From Asterias rubens (lineage: Eukaryota > Echinodermata > Asteroidea > Forcipulatida > Asteriidae): a stretch of DNA of 64,000 nucleotides. The DNA lies in the NCBI RefSeq assembly GCF_902459465.1, contig NC_047063.1, positions 19,805,685 to 19,869,684 on the forward strand, written 5' to 3'. The position numbers were made by a program, and so were the translations under genes. Shown here piece by piece: positions 46,401-57,698 of the stretch; position 1 is the first letter of the stretch, and every line of letters begins with the position of its first letter. The notes beneath the pieces were generated by a model, which ran no database searches, was not told the DNA's origin, and worked only from the letters and a program-made list of their open reading frames with translations.

Positions 46401-47010
46401 TGAAGTCTTCAAACTTCTCCCGAGCCAGACGACTCATAGATCTCCAAAGATTACTCGCAAAGAGGTGACAATGAAGGACTATCAGTATTTTGGGGTTGGA
46501 GCGATTGAAAAGTTCAGGCCAAAGCCTCCAGGTAATTGTTTAATACAGTCACACAATTTAAATGACATCAACACAGCATGAACTATTTTCTTCAGGCAGG
46601 CTTGAATCTTTGATTCTGATTGGTCGATCCATAGTAACAAGGAGTGTGATAAACTTATATGTTTGAACACACAAATTGCAGGGTGTGATATAAACTTACA
46701 GTATATACCTGCAATTTGTGTGTTCAAACTCGTTTTATAAGCTATACACAAAACGTACAGCTTATAAGAAACTTAAATAATTTAAAAGTGGTGCATCATT
46801 CATCTTCTGCGCTACAAGTTTGCTTGAAGATAAATCCGTTATCACATTTCTGCGTCCCATATCCAGCTCGGCCTCGTTGGATATGGGACACAGAAGCCTA
46901 TATTTTGTCCGTATTCCATGTGCCTGTGTGTGATAACTTTTAATATCAGTGGTCTGTGTATTGTAACTAGGTGTTGAAACTCTTAACGACATTTTACTAT
47001 AAACAATGAC

Positions 47011-47041
<31 letters not shown>

Positions 47042-50000
47042 GTCGGTTTTTGTATAGCGCTCTATACACCATGTCTCAAAGCGCTTCCACATTATTACCC
47101 CTGTTCACTGGGCCTTAAATCCTTCCTTAAACAATCTCAGCTCCATGGGGGAGTATACAGCCTGTGCCGCCAAATATGTAGCACACTAAGCTAATCAATC
47201 ACAAGAACCATCTCTGCCCTCACAGGTACCTGTTTACCCCTGGGTGGAGAGAAGCAATTATAGTTAAGTGGTTATACTTAATATGGTTAGATTTACACAT
47301 AGTACCATGTGCAGGCATGTTGAATGCTGTACTTTCGAATCCACATAATTTTGACTGCTTATAAAGGGCGCCATAAGTGTAGAATGTTGAGCAAGCACCG
47401 CCATGAAATTACACTTTATTTATTGCCTTGATATCCAAAAGGTTTTTTCTTATTCACAGACCAATTACAATGCAAAAATGATTCATTTGCAAAAAAGATG
47501 TACATTATTGTGTGTAATCATCTTTTTAGTTTTCCCTGCATGCTCTGTTTCATGTAAAATTGTTCTTCATAAATGTTTGCTCACTTATAAGTTTTTGTTA
47601 ATGTTGTACACTTCGCAAGATCAATGTCGGTCAATGTTTCGTGTGATTCTAAAATTCAAGTATCTGACTGTGTGTTTGGATGTTAACGCACATCTACATA
47701 GACTGTACGTGCAAGTGGGGAACTCTGCACCGTCTCTGCTGGGGTGTTGGTAGCTACAGGTTGTTTTACACAAAGCAGGGAAAAATGTTTCATTTTAACT
47801 TTTTATGGAATTTAATGTCAACCTGATTTTACACAATTTCCCTGGTGTAGTATGCTGCCACCTAGTGTCCTGAATTCCTCCATTATCTGAAAAAGTTCTC
47901 TATTTACTCCTGCGTAACGGATATAAAGGAAAGACAAATCTTTAAAAATCCCAACTTTTCTGTGTATTAATTAGCTGCATGTTGAAGTCATTTGTTGTTT
48001 TGTTCTTGCATGATTTTCTGTTCAGAAAAGGATAAATCCAAGGGGAAACCAAAGGAAACAAAGGTATGACACTGGTAGAAACTCTTTCCTCTATCTTCTT
48101 CACATGCACAATTATTTAAATATCTACAACTGTTATTTCCTTTTCCCCCTCTTTTGTTTATAACTTTTTGGCAACAACTCCCATTAGTTGACATGCACAA
48201 CCAAACCTCTTTTGCACACACATTGTGCAACTTTCCATTGTTATTCTAAAAAAAACCACTAATATTTATAAATCATTTTAAAAACAATGGAAAAAAACCT
48301 GTAAAAGTCAATAACTTTCATATCAACTAAACAAATTTTCGAACAATGTCTTATTGTAAAACTGAATAAACCTATTCTCCCATTCAACTCAATGTAACCA
48401 AAGCAAGACTCGCAGGAGAAATAGTCTGGTTTTGTTTTCTACAACGAGTATTAGCAATCATCAAAGAATGGATACAAGGAACGTGACCAAGATGGTGGCA
48501 ACATGGTAGTGGTCTATGGATCTTTCTATTGCAACGTCACAGCCCGAGATTTTGCCAACCCAGGTTGGAAAACTATGGGAAGCCATAATGCAAAACAAAA
48601 ACAGGTCGCCACTGTTTAAAACAATGTTACACAAATATGCAAACATGTCGTTGATTTTATTGAAAACAAAGCAACTAACTGTGGGAGGTATTTTACTAAA
48701 TTGACAGTTTGCAGAAAATGTTGAATTTGGTTAAAACATCTGTGAATACGGATGAGTGTTTTACTAACATTCGGCCGTCCATGCCAACCAAGGGGGTTTA
48801 TTCTTATCAATAATGGAAAGGAGTATAGTCAACGCCTGCTGCACAGGTTTACACAGTTGTTTGATATCTTCCTCAGATAATCAAAGTCACCAAACCAGAC
48901 AGTTGTATGATATTAGAATTGACGACCGTTCCAGATCTACTCTTCAAAAACAACAACTGGGGGATTGTGTCCTTCAAACTAGTGAGGCACTCTCACAGTG
49001 GTCCTTGCATCCACTGGAGACCATTTTATAAAGACGAATCGGACAAACAGGTAGGCAACATTTTGTATATTATATATTTCTGGTAATGAAACCAAGGATG
49101 CCTCCTAAGTAAACTTAATCACTGTTGCTGGCAAGCCTCAGGAAAGCTGTACACAAGGGTGCTTGCTACATGTATGTGAACCAGAAACACACTGAATAAA
49201 AATAATAACAACACAGCATTTAAATAGATGTTAAATTTGCATCGGGATAAAGAATATTAATTTTTGGTTTTTTACCCATATACACCGATGTGTGTAGCAC
49301 TGTATACTCAGTACTTTCCCCGAGTCCTGTGAAAAAAATAACAGGCATTTTACTCGGGTGGGATTCGAACCCACGACCCTTGCAATTCTAGAGCAATTCT
49401 AGGATTCGAACTGCCTCTAGCTACCGGGCAATCTCGGTGGTCTAGTTGGTATGACATTGCTCTAGAATTGCAAGGGTCGTGGGTTCGAATCCCACCCGAG
49501 TAAAATGCCTGTGATTTTTTTCACAGGACTCGGGGAAAGTACTGAGTATACAGTGCTACACACATCGGTGTATATGGGTAAAAACCAAAAATTAACACAG
49601 CATTTGTAAAGCGCATTTTATCTGTGTGACATTAAAAGACACTGGTCAAGAACAAGAAGAAAGATTCACTAGATATCTTTATAGGCTAATCTGAAGCAAT
49701 GGGTTGTGAGAGAAGGTTTGAATCGTGAGATGTCATGTGTGTCCTTGAGATGTTGAGGCAGAGAGTTCCAGAGGCGGGGTTAAATGTTACTAAAGGCCCT
49801 ATCCCCATAGCTGGATAAACGGGTCAGAGGAACACAGAGCATGCTGCCCGATGAGCTCAGACCAGGCCTGACACTACGGGGCTGAATCATGCTCTGTATG
49901 TAGGTAGGGGCTAGTCCATGGAGAGCCTTGAATGTCAGAAGGATGATCTTGTATTGAATTCTTAAATGAATGGGTAACCAGTGGAGATTGTGTACAATAG

Positions 50001-53000
50001 GAGAGATGTGTGAAGATATTCCTCTACTCTTCCATGAAAGTGTTATCAGGTCTTTTACATGCACCACCAATCCTAGTGCCTGGGACCTACGGCTTTACGT
50101 CCCATCTGAGTGACAAAGTAATTGTGGTCAAGTAGTGTGCTCAATGACATAAGTGCCACATCCGGGACTCGAACCCACACTCTGCTAATCAGAAACGCCA
50201 GAGCTTGATTCTAGTGCTCTTATTGTACAGGCTGATAAAAATAAAATGTATATGGCACTTCGATGGAAATGTGAAACAGACTGTACACTCTAAAATAGAA
50301 GTGTAAAAACTTGCTGAGTAAATGTGCTGGGTACGAAAGTTGAGTACCTTCTTACGCAATGTTGGGCTATGTGGCGATCGGGCTAGTGCCCTCGAGAAGG
50401 TAATTAATTTGTACTTTTTGAAGTTGCATAAAAAAATCGCCTGTGAAAGCAACTTATGTGTACAAAAACACATTTTTTTCGGCACAAGGTCAAGTTTACC
50501 TTGCGACGTATCTATTAAAAAACCGGACATGCTCTTTTTGTGGTAAAATTTTGCGCGTAATTGGGTAAACTGCTCCTCGTGGAAACCATTTTACCCATAA
50601 TGCAAAGTGCACATTACACACACATACGGACGTATTGTACAAGTCGTAGGCACAAGTCATAATCAAAGATGGATGGGGTGGACGTAATTCTGATGTTGCA
50701 GGGCGTTGATGTCTGATGTTCATTTAACCACGGTTGTCAAGAGAGAATTTTGGCTTTGTGGTAGTTATTCTGTTTGAGGAACAACAGTCTGTTGAAGGAA
50801 GAAATGCATCACCAGGAAAGACGCGGATAGTAGCTTCAACAATTTCGTCAATAACAGGTCTGGCAAAACCAACCGGCTCTTTTCAGAGCCAACACCGCTT
50901 CTAAAAAGAGATTGTTTCATATAGTCTGCTCGAAAGACTTTTGTGTTCGTGTTTCACCCCCTGAATGTACACAAACTCTCCGGTCGTTTTATGCAAGGTG
51001 GTTATAAGGTTGTGATCACCATAGATATAATCGGAAATTATACTGTCCAGTCCAATTCAACATGGCTTTTTAATTTTTTTTATTGGTGTCCGTGCGTTTG
51101 CTGCCAAAATGCACTACTTCTTTTTTACTCAACACTTATGGTTATGGTTATGGTGCTCAACTACTGAGTAAATGGGTAGTCGATTGTTGGGTACATTTTG
51201 ACACAACAAAGTTGGGTAAGAAATTTAAACATAGTTGGGTAGCCGTTTTACACAGAAATTGAGTAAATTACGACGCAACCCCTGTTGCGTAGCGTTTTAC
51301 CCTCCAAACGACCATGTTCCCTTTTGAACACCACAAAGAGTAAAATTTTACGCAACATTGGGTATTTATTTCTTAGAGTGTATAATCTGTGACCCACATT
51401 TACACCAGCGAAATAACTTTCTAATGTCAATACACTTTGCTTGTGCGAAGGTTGAAGACATGATATTCTCCATCATGGAACTATTGACGAGCGAGGAGAG
51501 GAAACGATATCTTCATGGACTCGTTCAGGAGAAGAATCGACAGAAACAATCTCAGGATCTACTTCAAGAACACTTTACCCTGGACTACTTTTCGGATGGC
51601 GGTAAACCGGGCGTTCGTAAGTTGTTCATACCAGGAATGACAATGGCATTAACCCTCCTACTATTTGCCCAATCAATTTACCAAGTCTGTATGGTAGAGC
51701 AACTGTACCAGGCATGATGTTTGGTCATTGGGAAAAAGTTTGAGTTTTCTATCGAGGACAAGGGATGACCTACACATAGTGTAGACTTTAATAGACTTTT
51801 CAGGCTCTTTAATCACACTTTTCCTAATTTTTCAAGGGGAAAAAAATCTGAAATCAGACTAAAAGAGGAAGAAAATATTTTCTGAGCTAAGAATCTGTGT
51901 ACTATGTAGATGCATTTACCACATGATATCATATTGCAGGCTAGCATAGTTCCTCTATCACTCCACACCATCGTACAGTGGATGATATTGAATGGTCAGA
52001 CAGTTGGAGGGTTGACTGTGTACTGTGTAGATGCATTTACCACATGATATCATATTGCAGGCTGGTATAGTTTATCTATCATTCAAAATCACAGGGGAAT
52101 ATATTGAATGGTCAGACAGTAGGAAGATTGGCTTAGTAATGATGTAAAACGATGACGAAACAATCAAAATGCACACATTTGTACGTGCGGCGCACAGGAT
52201 TGGCTAATGAACAGCCTCTTTTTGACCTCTACGTGAGGGCGCCCTACTGACATGACATCATGTGCATAAGGTCTACAGGAAGTCCCGCAACTCGTGGTTC
52301 AAAAGTGTGTGTGTATCGTGAACAAAGCCTAGTTTTGACTTTGCAGACTTGTGATTTTCTGTTTGTTTTTTTTGTCTTTAAACTGTGCAGCGCCACTTCA
52401 TGAGCTATGCCACCCTCCAATTGAAATCAAGAAAACGTATGTCCTTAAAAGATGTTCAAAGTGCAATCAAATCGAAAAGGAAAAGAGGACATTTAAAATC
52501 TGCAAAATGTAAGTATCAAGATTGCATTTTTATCTCCCTAGAGATTTCCTAATAGACTGTGCAAGTCTCATGCGTATTTGAACATTGAAATCCGTTAAAG
52601 TGTATTGGCTCGTTTTCTACATGAGTTAAACCAATGTACGTGGGACCAAAGTGGTCCCAAATATATTCAAATAAGCAGGAGAATCGCAGTGCCTACATAC
52701 TTTCTGCGAATGTGAATGCGAATTTGTGGCCTCAAAATTTGTATCGCATTCGCAGAAAGTATGAACCGGGCTAACTGCCAACACTTCAGACTGGACAGCT
52801 GAACACACTGCAGAGCACATATATACTGTTCGTCTTGAGTCTCGCGATCCACATGTAGTAAATGTTCCTTTGTTTAACTCCAAAATTTTTAGAGACTATG
52901 AATTTTGCCCTCTTGAGAACCCTGTATCTATTGAAAGATCTGTGCATCACAAAAATGAAATTGACATTGAAGCCCCTCTCAATCTGTTGATGATAACATG

Positions 53001-53725
53001 CGGTGTTCTAATAGAGTGTTGTTGGTTTCATTTTCAGCTGTTATGATAGAATGCAGGTTCGCTTCAGGTCCTACTGCAGCAGAGATTGCCAAGGTTTGTA
53101 GCATTTTTAATGGTTTCATTTAGGTAACAGCTGGTCTGCCCTCATTTTATAATTATTTATTTGCGGGCTTTTATTGGAGGAATATATAAGTTATTGTTTT
53201 CCTGTAATGCTTTTCATTTTGCTGTTATGCGCTTTGAGGAATGCTAGTTCATATTGCGCTATATAAATACTGTTTTATTATTATTATTATTATTTAGGTA
53301 AGGCAGCGTCCAAATAAGTGACTATTTTTATATATTTTTACTTGACTACTTCTTGGCAATTTGAGTTTTAGCAGCGGGTACTGTAACGATTTAATAGATG
53401 TTAAATTTGCATCAGGGATAAAATATATTCATTTTGGTTTTACCCATATACCTCGATGTGTGTAAGCACTGTATATCACATTCCATGAAATTGCATTTCC
53501 CTGTTTACAGTGTCTGATTGGCCAAGACATCGTCGAGAACACAAGGAGTTGGAGCGAGTGCGGTGTCTACTCGAGGAGGAGGACTCTAAAGAGGCCTGGG
53601 AGAACGAACTGGTCCAATACATCAATGGCTACTACAAGACTGAGGATACCGTTAGGGCACCGGTCAGACGAGCAAAGTCTGTCACATCAAGCCAAAAGAG
53701 TCAGGAATGTTCGGATAGTTCATGA
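40494..53725 (+). CDS. Gene D: unrecognised protein with C-terminal MYND-type zinc finger
   Basis: Twelve exons join in phase to 498 residues: 40494-40616, 41721-41804, 43163-43226, 43788-43886, 44035-44123, 46246-46531, 48026-48063, 48877-49050, 51451-51601, 52391-52508, 53038-53093, 53511-53725. The start ATGATG sits in a near-ideal GCCACC context 15 bases after a splice acceptor, so the 5' UTR is spliced. Residues about 390-440 give CSKC, CKIC, YCSRDCQ and DWPRHRREH, the cysteine/histidine ladder of a MYND finger, with His where the last ligand is usually Cys. MYND fingers bind proline-rich partner peptides. The rest (LYWRRFLVTFKAHCMNIQLI, YWTPPPCDIFLFYSFSDE) matches no family I know; exon 7 is a short Lys-rich linker. 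There is no signal peptide. The likely location is cytoplasm or nucleus. Acidic Glu-rich and Ser-rich tail. Confidence 0.85.
40843..41020. mobile_element. 178-bp foldback MITE (GTTGGCTCT core)
   Basis: AATAGTAAACTTGCAGGTTC at the left pairs with CCGCAAGTTTACTATTTAG at the right; inside, GTTGGCTCTAAAAAGAGCC is mirrored by GGCTCTTTTCAGAGTCAAC. It lies in intron 1 of gene D. Confidence 0.7.
41812..42205 (-). mobile_element. SINE family C copy, minus orientation
   Basis: On the minus strand a tRNA-like head has TGGCCGAGCAGTTAAGAGC and B box GGTTCGAATCCC, then a body with GAAGGGGTTTGCCTCGG-type sequence and a tail of ATT units (left edge AATAATAATAATAATA). Relatives are at 44216-45300 (interrupted) and 47009-47280. 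Degraded pieces lie around 35960-36480 and 50060-50230. Confidence 0.6.
42339..42677 (+). mobile_element. tRNA-Leu-like SINE family A copy
   Basis: Head GTGTCATGGCCGAGTGATTA, TTCAAGT anticodon-loop region, B box GGTTCGAATCCC, and body ending GCACTATATAAGAACT with an ATT tail. A family 1 MITE begins in the tail. Confidence 0.75.
42678..43069 (+). mobile_element. MITE family 1 copy abutting a SINE
   Basis: Starts TTAAAGACTCTGGACGC, with a small internal repeat of the GGAC end, and closes GTGTCCACTGCCTTTAA. The left TTAA falls in the ATT-rich tail of the preceding SINE. Confidence 0.75.
44346..44732 (-). mobile_element. MITE family 1 copy inside a SINE
   Basis: Starts TTAAAGGCAGTGGACACTAT and ends GTCCACTGTCTTTAA. 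Its right TTAA (44729-44732) is also the left TTAA of the next element. Confidence 0.8.
44729..45104 (-). mobile_element. MITE family 2 copy sharing a TTAA
   Basis: Starts TTAAAGCCATTGGACACTTT and ends AAAGTGTCTAATGGCTTTAA. The interior includes CACGGCGAAACGTGCGGAAA, the inverted form of the copy at 21313. Confidence 0.8.
46058..46140 (+). repeat. Second copy of the CACGTGACGCGCTCTCCACC repeat
   Basis: Nearly the same as 10016-10100. The preceding 45920-46030 contains a looser relative (GGCCAATAGGAATGAAGAAA). It lies about 105 bp before gene D exon 6. Confidence 0.5.
46655..46732. repeat. Hairpin (TTTGAACACACAAATTGCAG arms)
   Basis: TTTGAACACACAAATTGCAG pairs with CTGCAATTTGTGTGTTCAAA around a roughly 35-base loop. 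A second hairpin follows at 46847-46895 (CGTCCCATATCCA/TGGATATGGGACAC). Both are probably part of one foldback element in an intron of gene D. Confidence 0.65.
47009..47280 (-). mobile_element. SINE family C copy, uninterrupted
   Basis: Starts with an (AAT)n tail, then TATAGCGCTCTATACACC, CTTCCTTAAACAATCTCAGC, CAAGAACCATCTCTGCCCTC and TTTACCCCTGGGTGGAGAGA. The tRNA-like head is missing. It is useful as the empty-site reference for 44216-45300. Confidence 0.6.
48526..48790 (+). repeat. Dispersed repeat, intronic in gene D
   Basis: It matches 26470-26728 over about 260 bp. Confidence 0.55.
49270..49600. repeat. Head-to-head pair of SINE family B copies
   Basis: A minus-strand copy (49270-49397) and a plus-strand copy (49398-49600) meet at their tRNA-like ends. 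TACTCGGGTGGGATTCGAAC at 49352 is mirrored by GTTCGAATCCCACCCGAGTA at 49483, and the outer tails also mirror each other (ACCGATGTGTGTAGC and GCTACACACATCGGT). The result is a 300-bp inverted repeat in an intron of gene D. Confidence 0.75.
49620..50100 (-). mobile_element. Non-LTR retrotransposon remnant (reverse transcriptase C-terminal region)
   Basis: A 96-codon minus-strand frame at 49780-50070 reads HISPIVHNLHWLPIHLRIQY and then ILLTFKALHGLAPTYIQ. The HWLP...R..YK...L.FK...G.AP.Y pattern is typical of the region after the reverse transcriptase domain in animal LINEs. Only this short piece remains; it is fused to SINE-like sequence on the right and is not functional. Confidence 0.75.
50286..51380. 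mobile_element. 1.1-kb element with TA flanks and CACTCTAA ends
   Basis: The left end CACTCTAAAATAGAA and the right end in inverted form CACTCTAAGAAATAA lie between TA dinucleotides (50284-50285 and 51381-51382). Inside, GAGTAAATG, TTGGGTA and ACGCAA motifs recur in both halves. A 50855-50935 segment resembles the GTTGGCTCT foldback family, so it is nested. No transposase frame is visible. It lies just before gene D exon 9. Confidence 0.55.
51896..52136 (+). repeat. Tandem duplication, about 121-bp unit, two copies
   Basis: TGTAGATGCATTTACCACAT with GATATCATATTGCAGGCT recurs 121 bp later, and each copy ends GAATGGTCAGACAGT. It is in the intron between exons 9 and 10 of gene D. Confidence 0.8.
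52391..53725 (+). CDS. Gene D exons 10-12: MYND finger and tail
   Basis: Exon 10 ends with CSKC and CKI, exon 11 supplies the C of CKIC and YCSRDCQ, and exon 12 supplies DWPRHRREH, so the finger is spread over three exons with phases 2 and 1 at the joins. The tail has a Glu-rich helix and ends in a Ser-rich stretch and TGA at 53723-53725. Confidence 0.82.
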
Positions 53726-54589
53726 GCTTCCAACGGGAGAGTCCGGTGAGATCTGTTGACCAGATTTTTGGTAAGTTATTGCGTCACGTTGGTTCGACAT
53801 CAAACAATTGTCAAGTGTTCAGGACTTCAATGTTGATTGCATTTGTGTGGATTGTAAACAATTCAGCATTCTTCAAAGTGAACAGGCTTGAAAAGTAAGA
53901 CTTTTGAAGCATTGATGGAGTCTATTCTACTGTTTTGGTATGAGTCTATATGGCCTATACCAGCAAGATTGATGGGATGAACACACTAAGATGTTGTACA
54001 CCATTCTGAACTTAGTGAGACTACACAGGCCTTGAGCTAACGTTTTCATCAGCTGTGTTTTGGCCTTGCCTGCATTTAACTTTGACTAGCCTGTGACACT
54101 ACCTTGAACAAGTTACTAGTGTTTGACTAGCCTGCATGGCTGCCTGAAGAGCAAAGTTTAACAAGCCAGCCAGGCTACCTAAGAGCCAAGTTTGACAAGC
54201 CAGCAGCTTTCTTGACTTGTGTTGTCACATTGTGCTAGTGACACTAAATCAAGCTCTGCCATATCCCATAGTACATCATACACTTCCAGCAATCTCCACC
54301 ACCATCAGATGGTATCGACATCCGGTTCTGCGTCACATTGACCCCCACAAGTCCTTCTCTTGACTTCAGATACCTCTTGAAAATGAGGTTGCATTTACAT
54401 CACCTTCAAAATGTTGCTCCAATTGGAGACATTTCTGTGTGGATGGGTGTGCTCCAATGCTATGCTTGGAAGGACAGACTGGGCGAAGTCATCAACTCTT
54501 TATATTGTTTTGTGAAGACAAAATTGTATTTATTGTATTACGCATCCAATAGCACAATCAGTATCAATACCAGGATGAATAGGAAATTA

Positions 54590-54720
54590 TATATTCACAC
54601 AATCAGGAAGGATCTAAACACCCAATCCACATACAAGACTCCGATCTGAGGTGGGATTAGAACCAAATACCATAGAGGTGAAAGGCAGGGAAAGAAACCA
54701 CTGAGCCAACCTGATCCCCA
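54590..54720 (-). mobile_element. tRNA-derived SINE head, another family
   Basis: On the minus strand GGTTGGCTCAGTGGTTTC resembles an A box and GGTTCTAATCCC a B box. Confidence 0.45.
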
Positions 54721-55034
54721 AATAAATGCTACTACTTTGTATAATGACAAAAAGACAAATGAACAAACTTTTAATCTCAAAGTTTATTTTTTATACTCTT
54801 GGTATTAGTTATACCAACTGTTCCAAGAAACTTTTTTTTTCTGAACTACTACGATGCGGAGAGGAAAATTTACCTGATACTCGGCAGTTTGTTTGTTATG
54901 GGTTTTTTTTCTTCTTCAAATCCAAACAAACTCTTACAAGCATACCCACAATTCCTGATAAAAAATTGTAGTTGGTCAGTGTATTTAGGGGCAGAGACCA
55001 TTTTATGGATGCAAATGACAATTTCATCACTTTG

Positions 55035-55375
55035 GCCTTTATTTGGGTGGCATGGTTGGCTTGTGCTTGAAGCACTCACCTCTCACCAAGGTGACCCTGG
55101 TTTGATTCCCGGCCAGGGCCATATGTGAGTTGAGTTGTGCGTTTGTTCTCTGCAGCTGTGCCACGAGGGTTTTCCAGACCATCCGGTTTTCCTCCCTCGG
55201 GAAACATCAAACACTTTCGATCTTTGGCTGTGCGCCGTGGTCGTAATGGGTTGATGTGGCTGGCAGCCAAAGCGACCCCTTGCATGCCTGCTTCTCGAAC
55301 ATGTAGCCGCGTCCTTCACAATTCAGATCTTACATGTAGCTGCGAGTAAGGATGATTAGCCCTCCAAATTATTAT
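55035..55375 (+). mobile_element. tRNA-derived SINE with conserved-type core
   Basis: A tRNA-like head (GTGGCATGGTTGGCTTGTGC, B box GGTTTGATTCC) is followed by a body containing GAGGGTTTTCCAGACCATCC and GGTTTTCCTCCCTCGGGAAA, then an ATT-rich tail. The body resembles the shared central domains of metazoan SINE superfamilies, from memory only. Confidence 0.6.
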
Positions 55376-56121
55376 TATGATCGGCAACATGATAATATTA
55401 TTAATAATAATACTTGACATGCTTGTATGGCGACATTTAAATGTTTCCTGAAATGCTTACTCTGGCATACACGCATGCCCCATCATGTTGGTACCCTGCG
55501 TCCCACAGTAGACACAGAGGGCAGTCAAGCTTTAGCGTCTTCTGGGTTTTTCTGTGGTGAAACTGAGAGAAGTAACAGGTTACCAACCAAAATGGTCTAT
55601 AATTTATATATTTTTTAAACAACTGGTTTTTTCCCTTGTACCAGTATTTTTTTATTGACATGAGCATTTGTTCCTTTAACTTGTGTGATTGTGTATTTAA
55701 AAAAAAAGATTGTATTATATTTTTAAAAGAAATTTTATAAATATTGCATTATGTCCATCTGTGACTTAATTGAAAATTTGTTGAAAAAACCTATGAACTT
55801 ATATTCTTAAATAATATTTTTCTTGTTAAGGTAAATGTAATATAAATTATACAATGCCCGAATTCATAGAGTTGATTACCAGAATAAGTTCTGGTATTTT
55901 ATGTTGTCGTTTGGGAAAATTTAGTTGACACATTTGTATAAGAACAACAGTAAAGGTCTGGAATCGGAGGTTACACAATTACCCCAGGAAAGGGATTTTA
56001 CAAGAAATGTTTTCCAGATTTCGTTTTCCCTCTTTGTATCTGAAATGAAGCATCTTGATAGGCACCTGTCTTATTCGCTACAGACTTGAAAGTCTGGATT
56101 GATAAAAACGCAACTGTCAAC

Positions 56122-56490
56122 TTAAAGGCAATGGACACTATTGGTAATTACTCAAAATAATTATTGGCATAAATCCATGCTTGGAGGTTGTTAGTATAAA
56201 ACATTGCGAGAAACGGCTCCCTCTGCAGTGGAGTAGTTTTCGAGAAAGAAGTAATTTGCCACGAATTTGATTTTGAGACCTCAGATCTAGAATTTGAGAT
56301 CTCAAAATCAAGCATCTAAATGCACACAACTTCGTATTACAAGGGTGTTTTTTCTTTCATTATTATCTCGCAACTTCGATGAACGATTGAGCTCAAATTT
56401 TCACAGGTTGTTTTTTTTGTGCATATTTTAAGATACAGCAAGTGAGAAGACTGGTCTTTGACAACTACCAATAGTGTCCACAGCCTTTAA
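56122..56490 (-). mobile_element. MITE family 1 copy, TTAA-flanked
   Basis: Starts TTAAAGGCAATGGACACTAT and ends GTGTCCACAGCCTTTAA. Confidence 0.8.
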
Positions 56491-56612
56491 GTTGCACTTG
56501 TCAGCAAAACCAAGTTGTTCAAGGCCTTAAACAATATTTGGTGTGAGTCTGTTAGAAAACTTTTGCATCTACAGTTGTCATCCAACATAAAGTGGTCAAG
56601 CAATTGTTCTGC

Positions 56613-56987
56613 TTAAAGGCAGTGGACACTATTGGTAATTACTCAAAATAATTATCAGCATAAAACCTCACTTGGTAATGAGTAATGAGGAAAGGTTGAT
56701 AGTATAAAACATTGTGAGAAACGACTCCCTCTGAAGTGACGTAGTTTTCGAGAAAGAAGTAATTTTCCACGAATTTGATTTCGAGACCTCAAGTTTAGAA
56801 TTTGAGGTCTCGAAATTAAGCATCTAAAAGCACACAACATCAGGTGTTTTTTTCTTTCATAATGTAGTTATCTCGCAACTCCGACGACCAATCAAGCTCA
56901 AATTTTCACAGGTTTGTTATTTTATGCATAGGTTGATATACAGAAGACTTGTCTTTGACAATTACCAATAGTGTCCACTGTCTTTAA
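56613..56987 (-). mobile_element. MITE family 1 copy, TTAA-flanked
   Basis: Starts TTAAAGGCAGTGGACACTAT and ends GTGTCCACTGTCTTTAA. It lies 122 bp from the previous copy in the same orientation. Confidence 0.8.
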
Positions 56988-57080
56988 GCAGTTTTATTAA
57001 ATTGGGTCCAGATTTGTAAATGTAAAAACAGGTTTTTTATGAAAATGAAAGAACTATGGAAATTCAGTGAGGTTGAATTC

Positions 57081-57149
57081 AATCAATCAGTTGATTAATC
57101 AATCAATCAATCAATCATTGATTGATTGATTGATTGATTGATTAATCAA
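57081..57149. repeat. (ATCA)n/(TGAT)n palindrome
   Basis: A run of AATC/ATCA units switches at about 57117 into GATT units, so the two halves are reverse complements and the tract can form a long hairpin. Confidence 0.85.
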
Positions 57150-57698
57150 TGAACTTGATATTTTATGTGAAAAAGTTATTGATCAAGTAACAATTTTGAT
57201 TGACACAGATTTATGTAATTGAATGGCAATCTGAAATTGTATTATTTGAAATAATTAACGTTTGACGTATTTCTTATTACAATCATGAAGATGCAATTTA
57301 TGATATTTGTATATTTTAATGAACAAATCTTTTTATTTTTGTATAAAGTAATAGGACGACTTAGTCTTAAATGATGAGACTCCATCAATGCATAAATAAA
57401 AACATGAAATGAAATGTCATTAAATTTTGTATTTCAACTTGAGTGTAAGTAACAGAGCAAGCTATATTTTTGTGATAAACTTCGGGCATTCAGCATCACA
57501 TGGCTGTTTTCACTGTGAAAGCTTTTGGCAGGAGCTGAAAATAGTTCAATTGTTGCGAATTAATCGTTGCGAGTTTGTGACGTCAAAATTCATATTGCAT
57601 TCGCATTCGCAGGAAGTATTAACCTTTTTTTATTTTAAGCTACCTTGTTGAAGGGTCTTGCAGTACTGGGTTTAGCTCCTAGCTAACATGCCTGGGGT

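Noticed and set aside
47403..47753. 116-codon frame between exons 6 and 7 of gene D
   Set aside because: It does not fit the phases of the neighbouring exons and resembles translated AT-rich intron.
49421..49500. Functional tRNA genes at the B-box-bearing segments
   Set aside because: Stems are imperfect and every instance is followed by a shared SINE body; they are tRNA-derived SINE heads.
49780..50070. A host gene encoding 96 residues
   Set aside because: The HWLP and FKALHGLAP pattern identifies the end of a LINE open reading frame, and no intact reverse transcriptase is attached.
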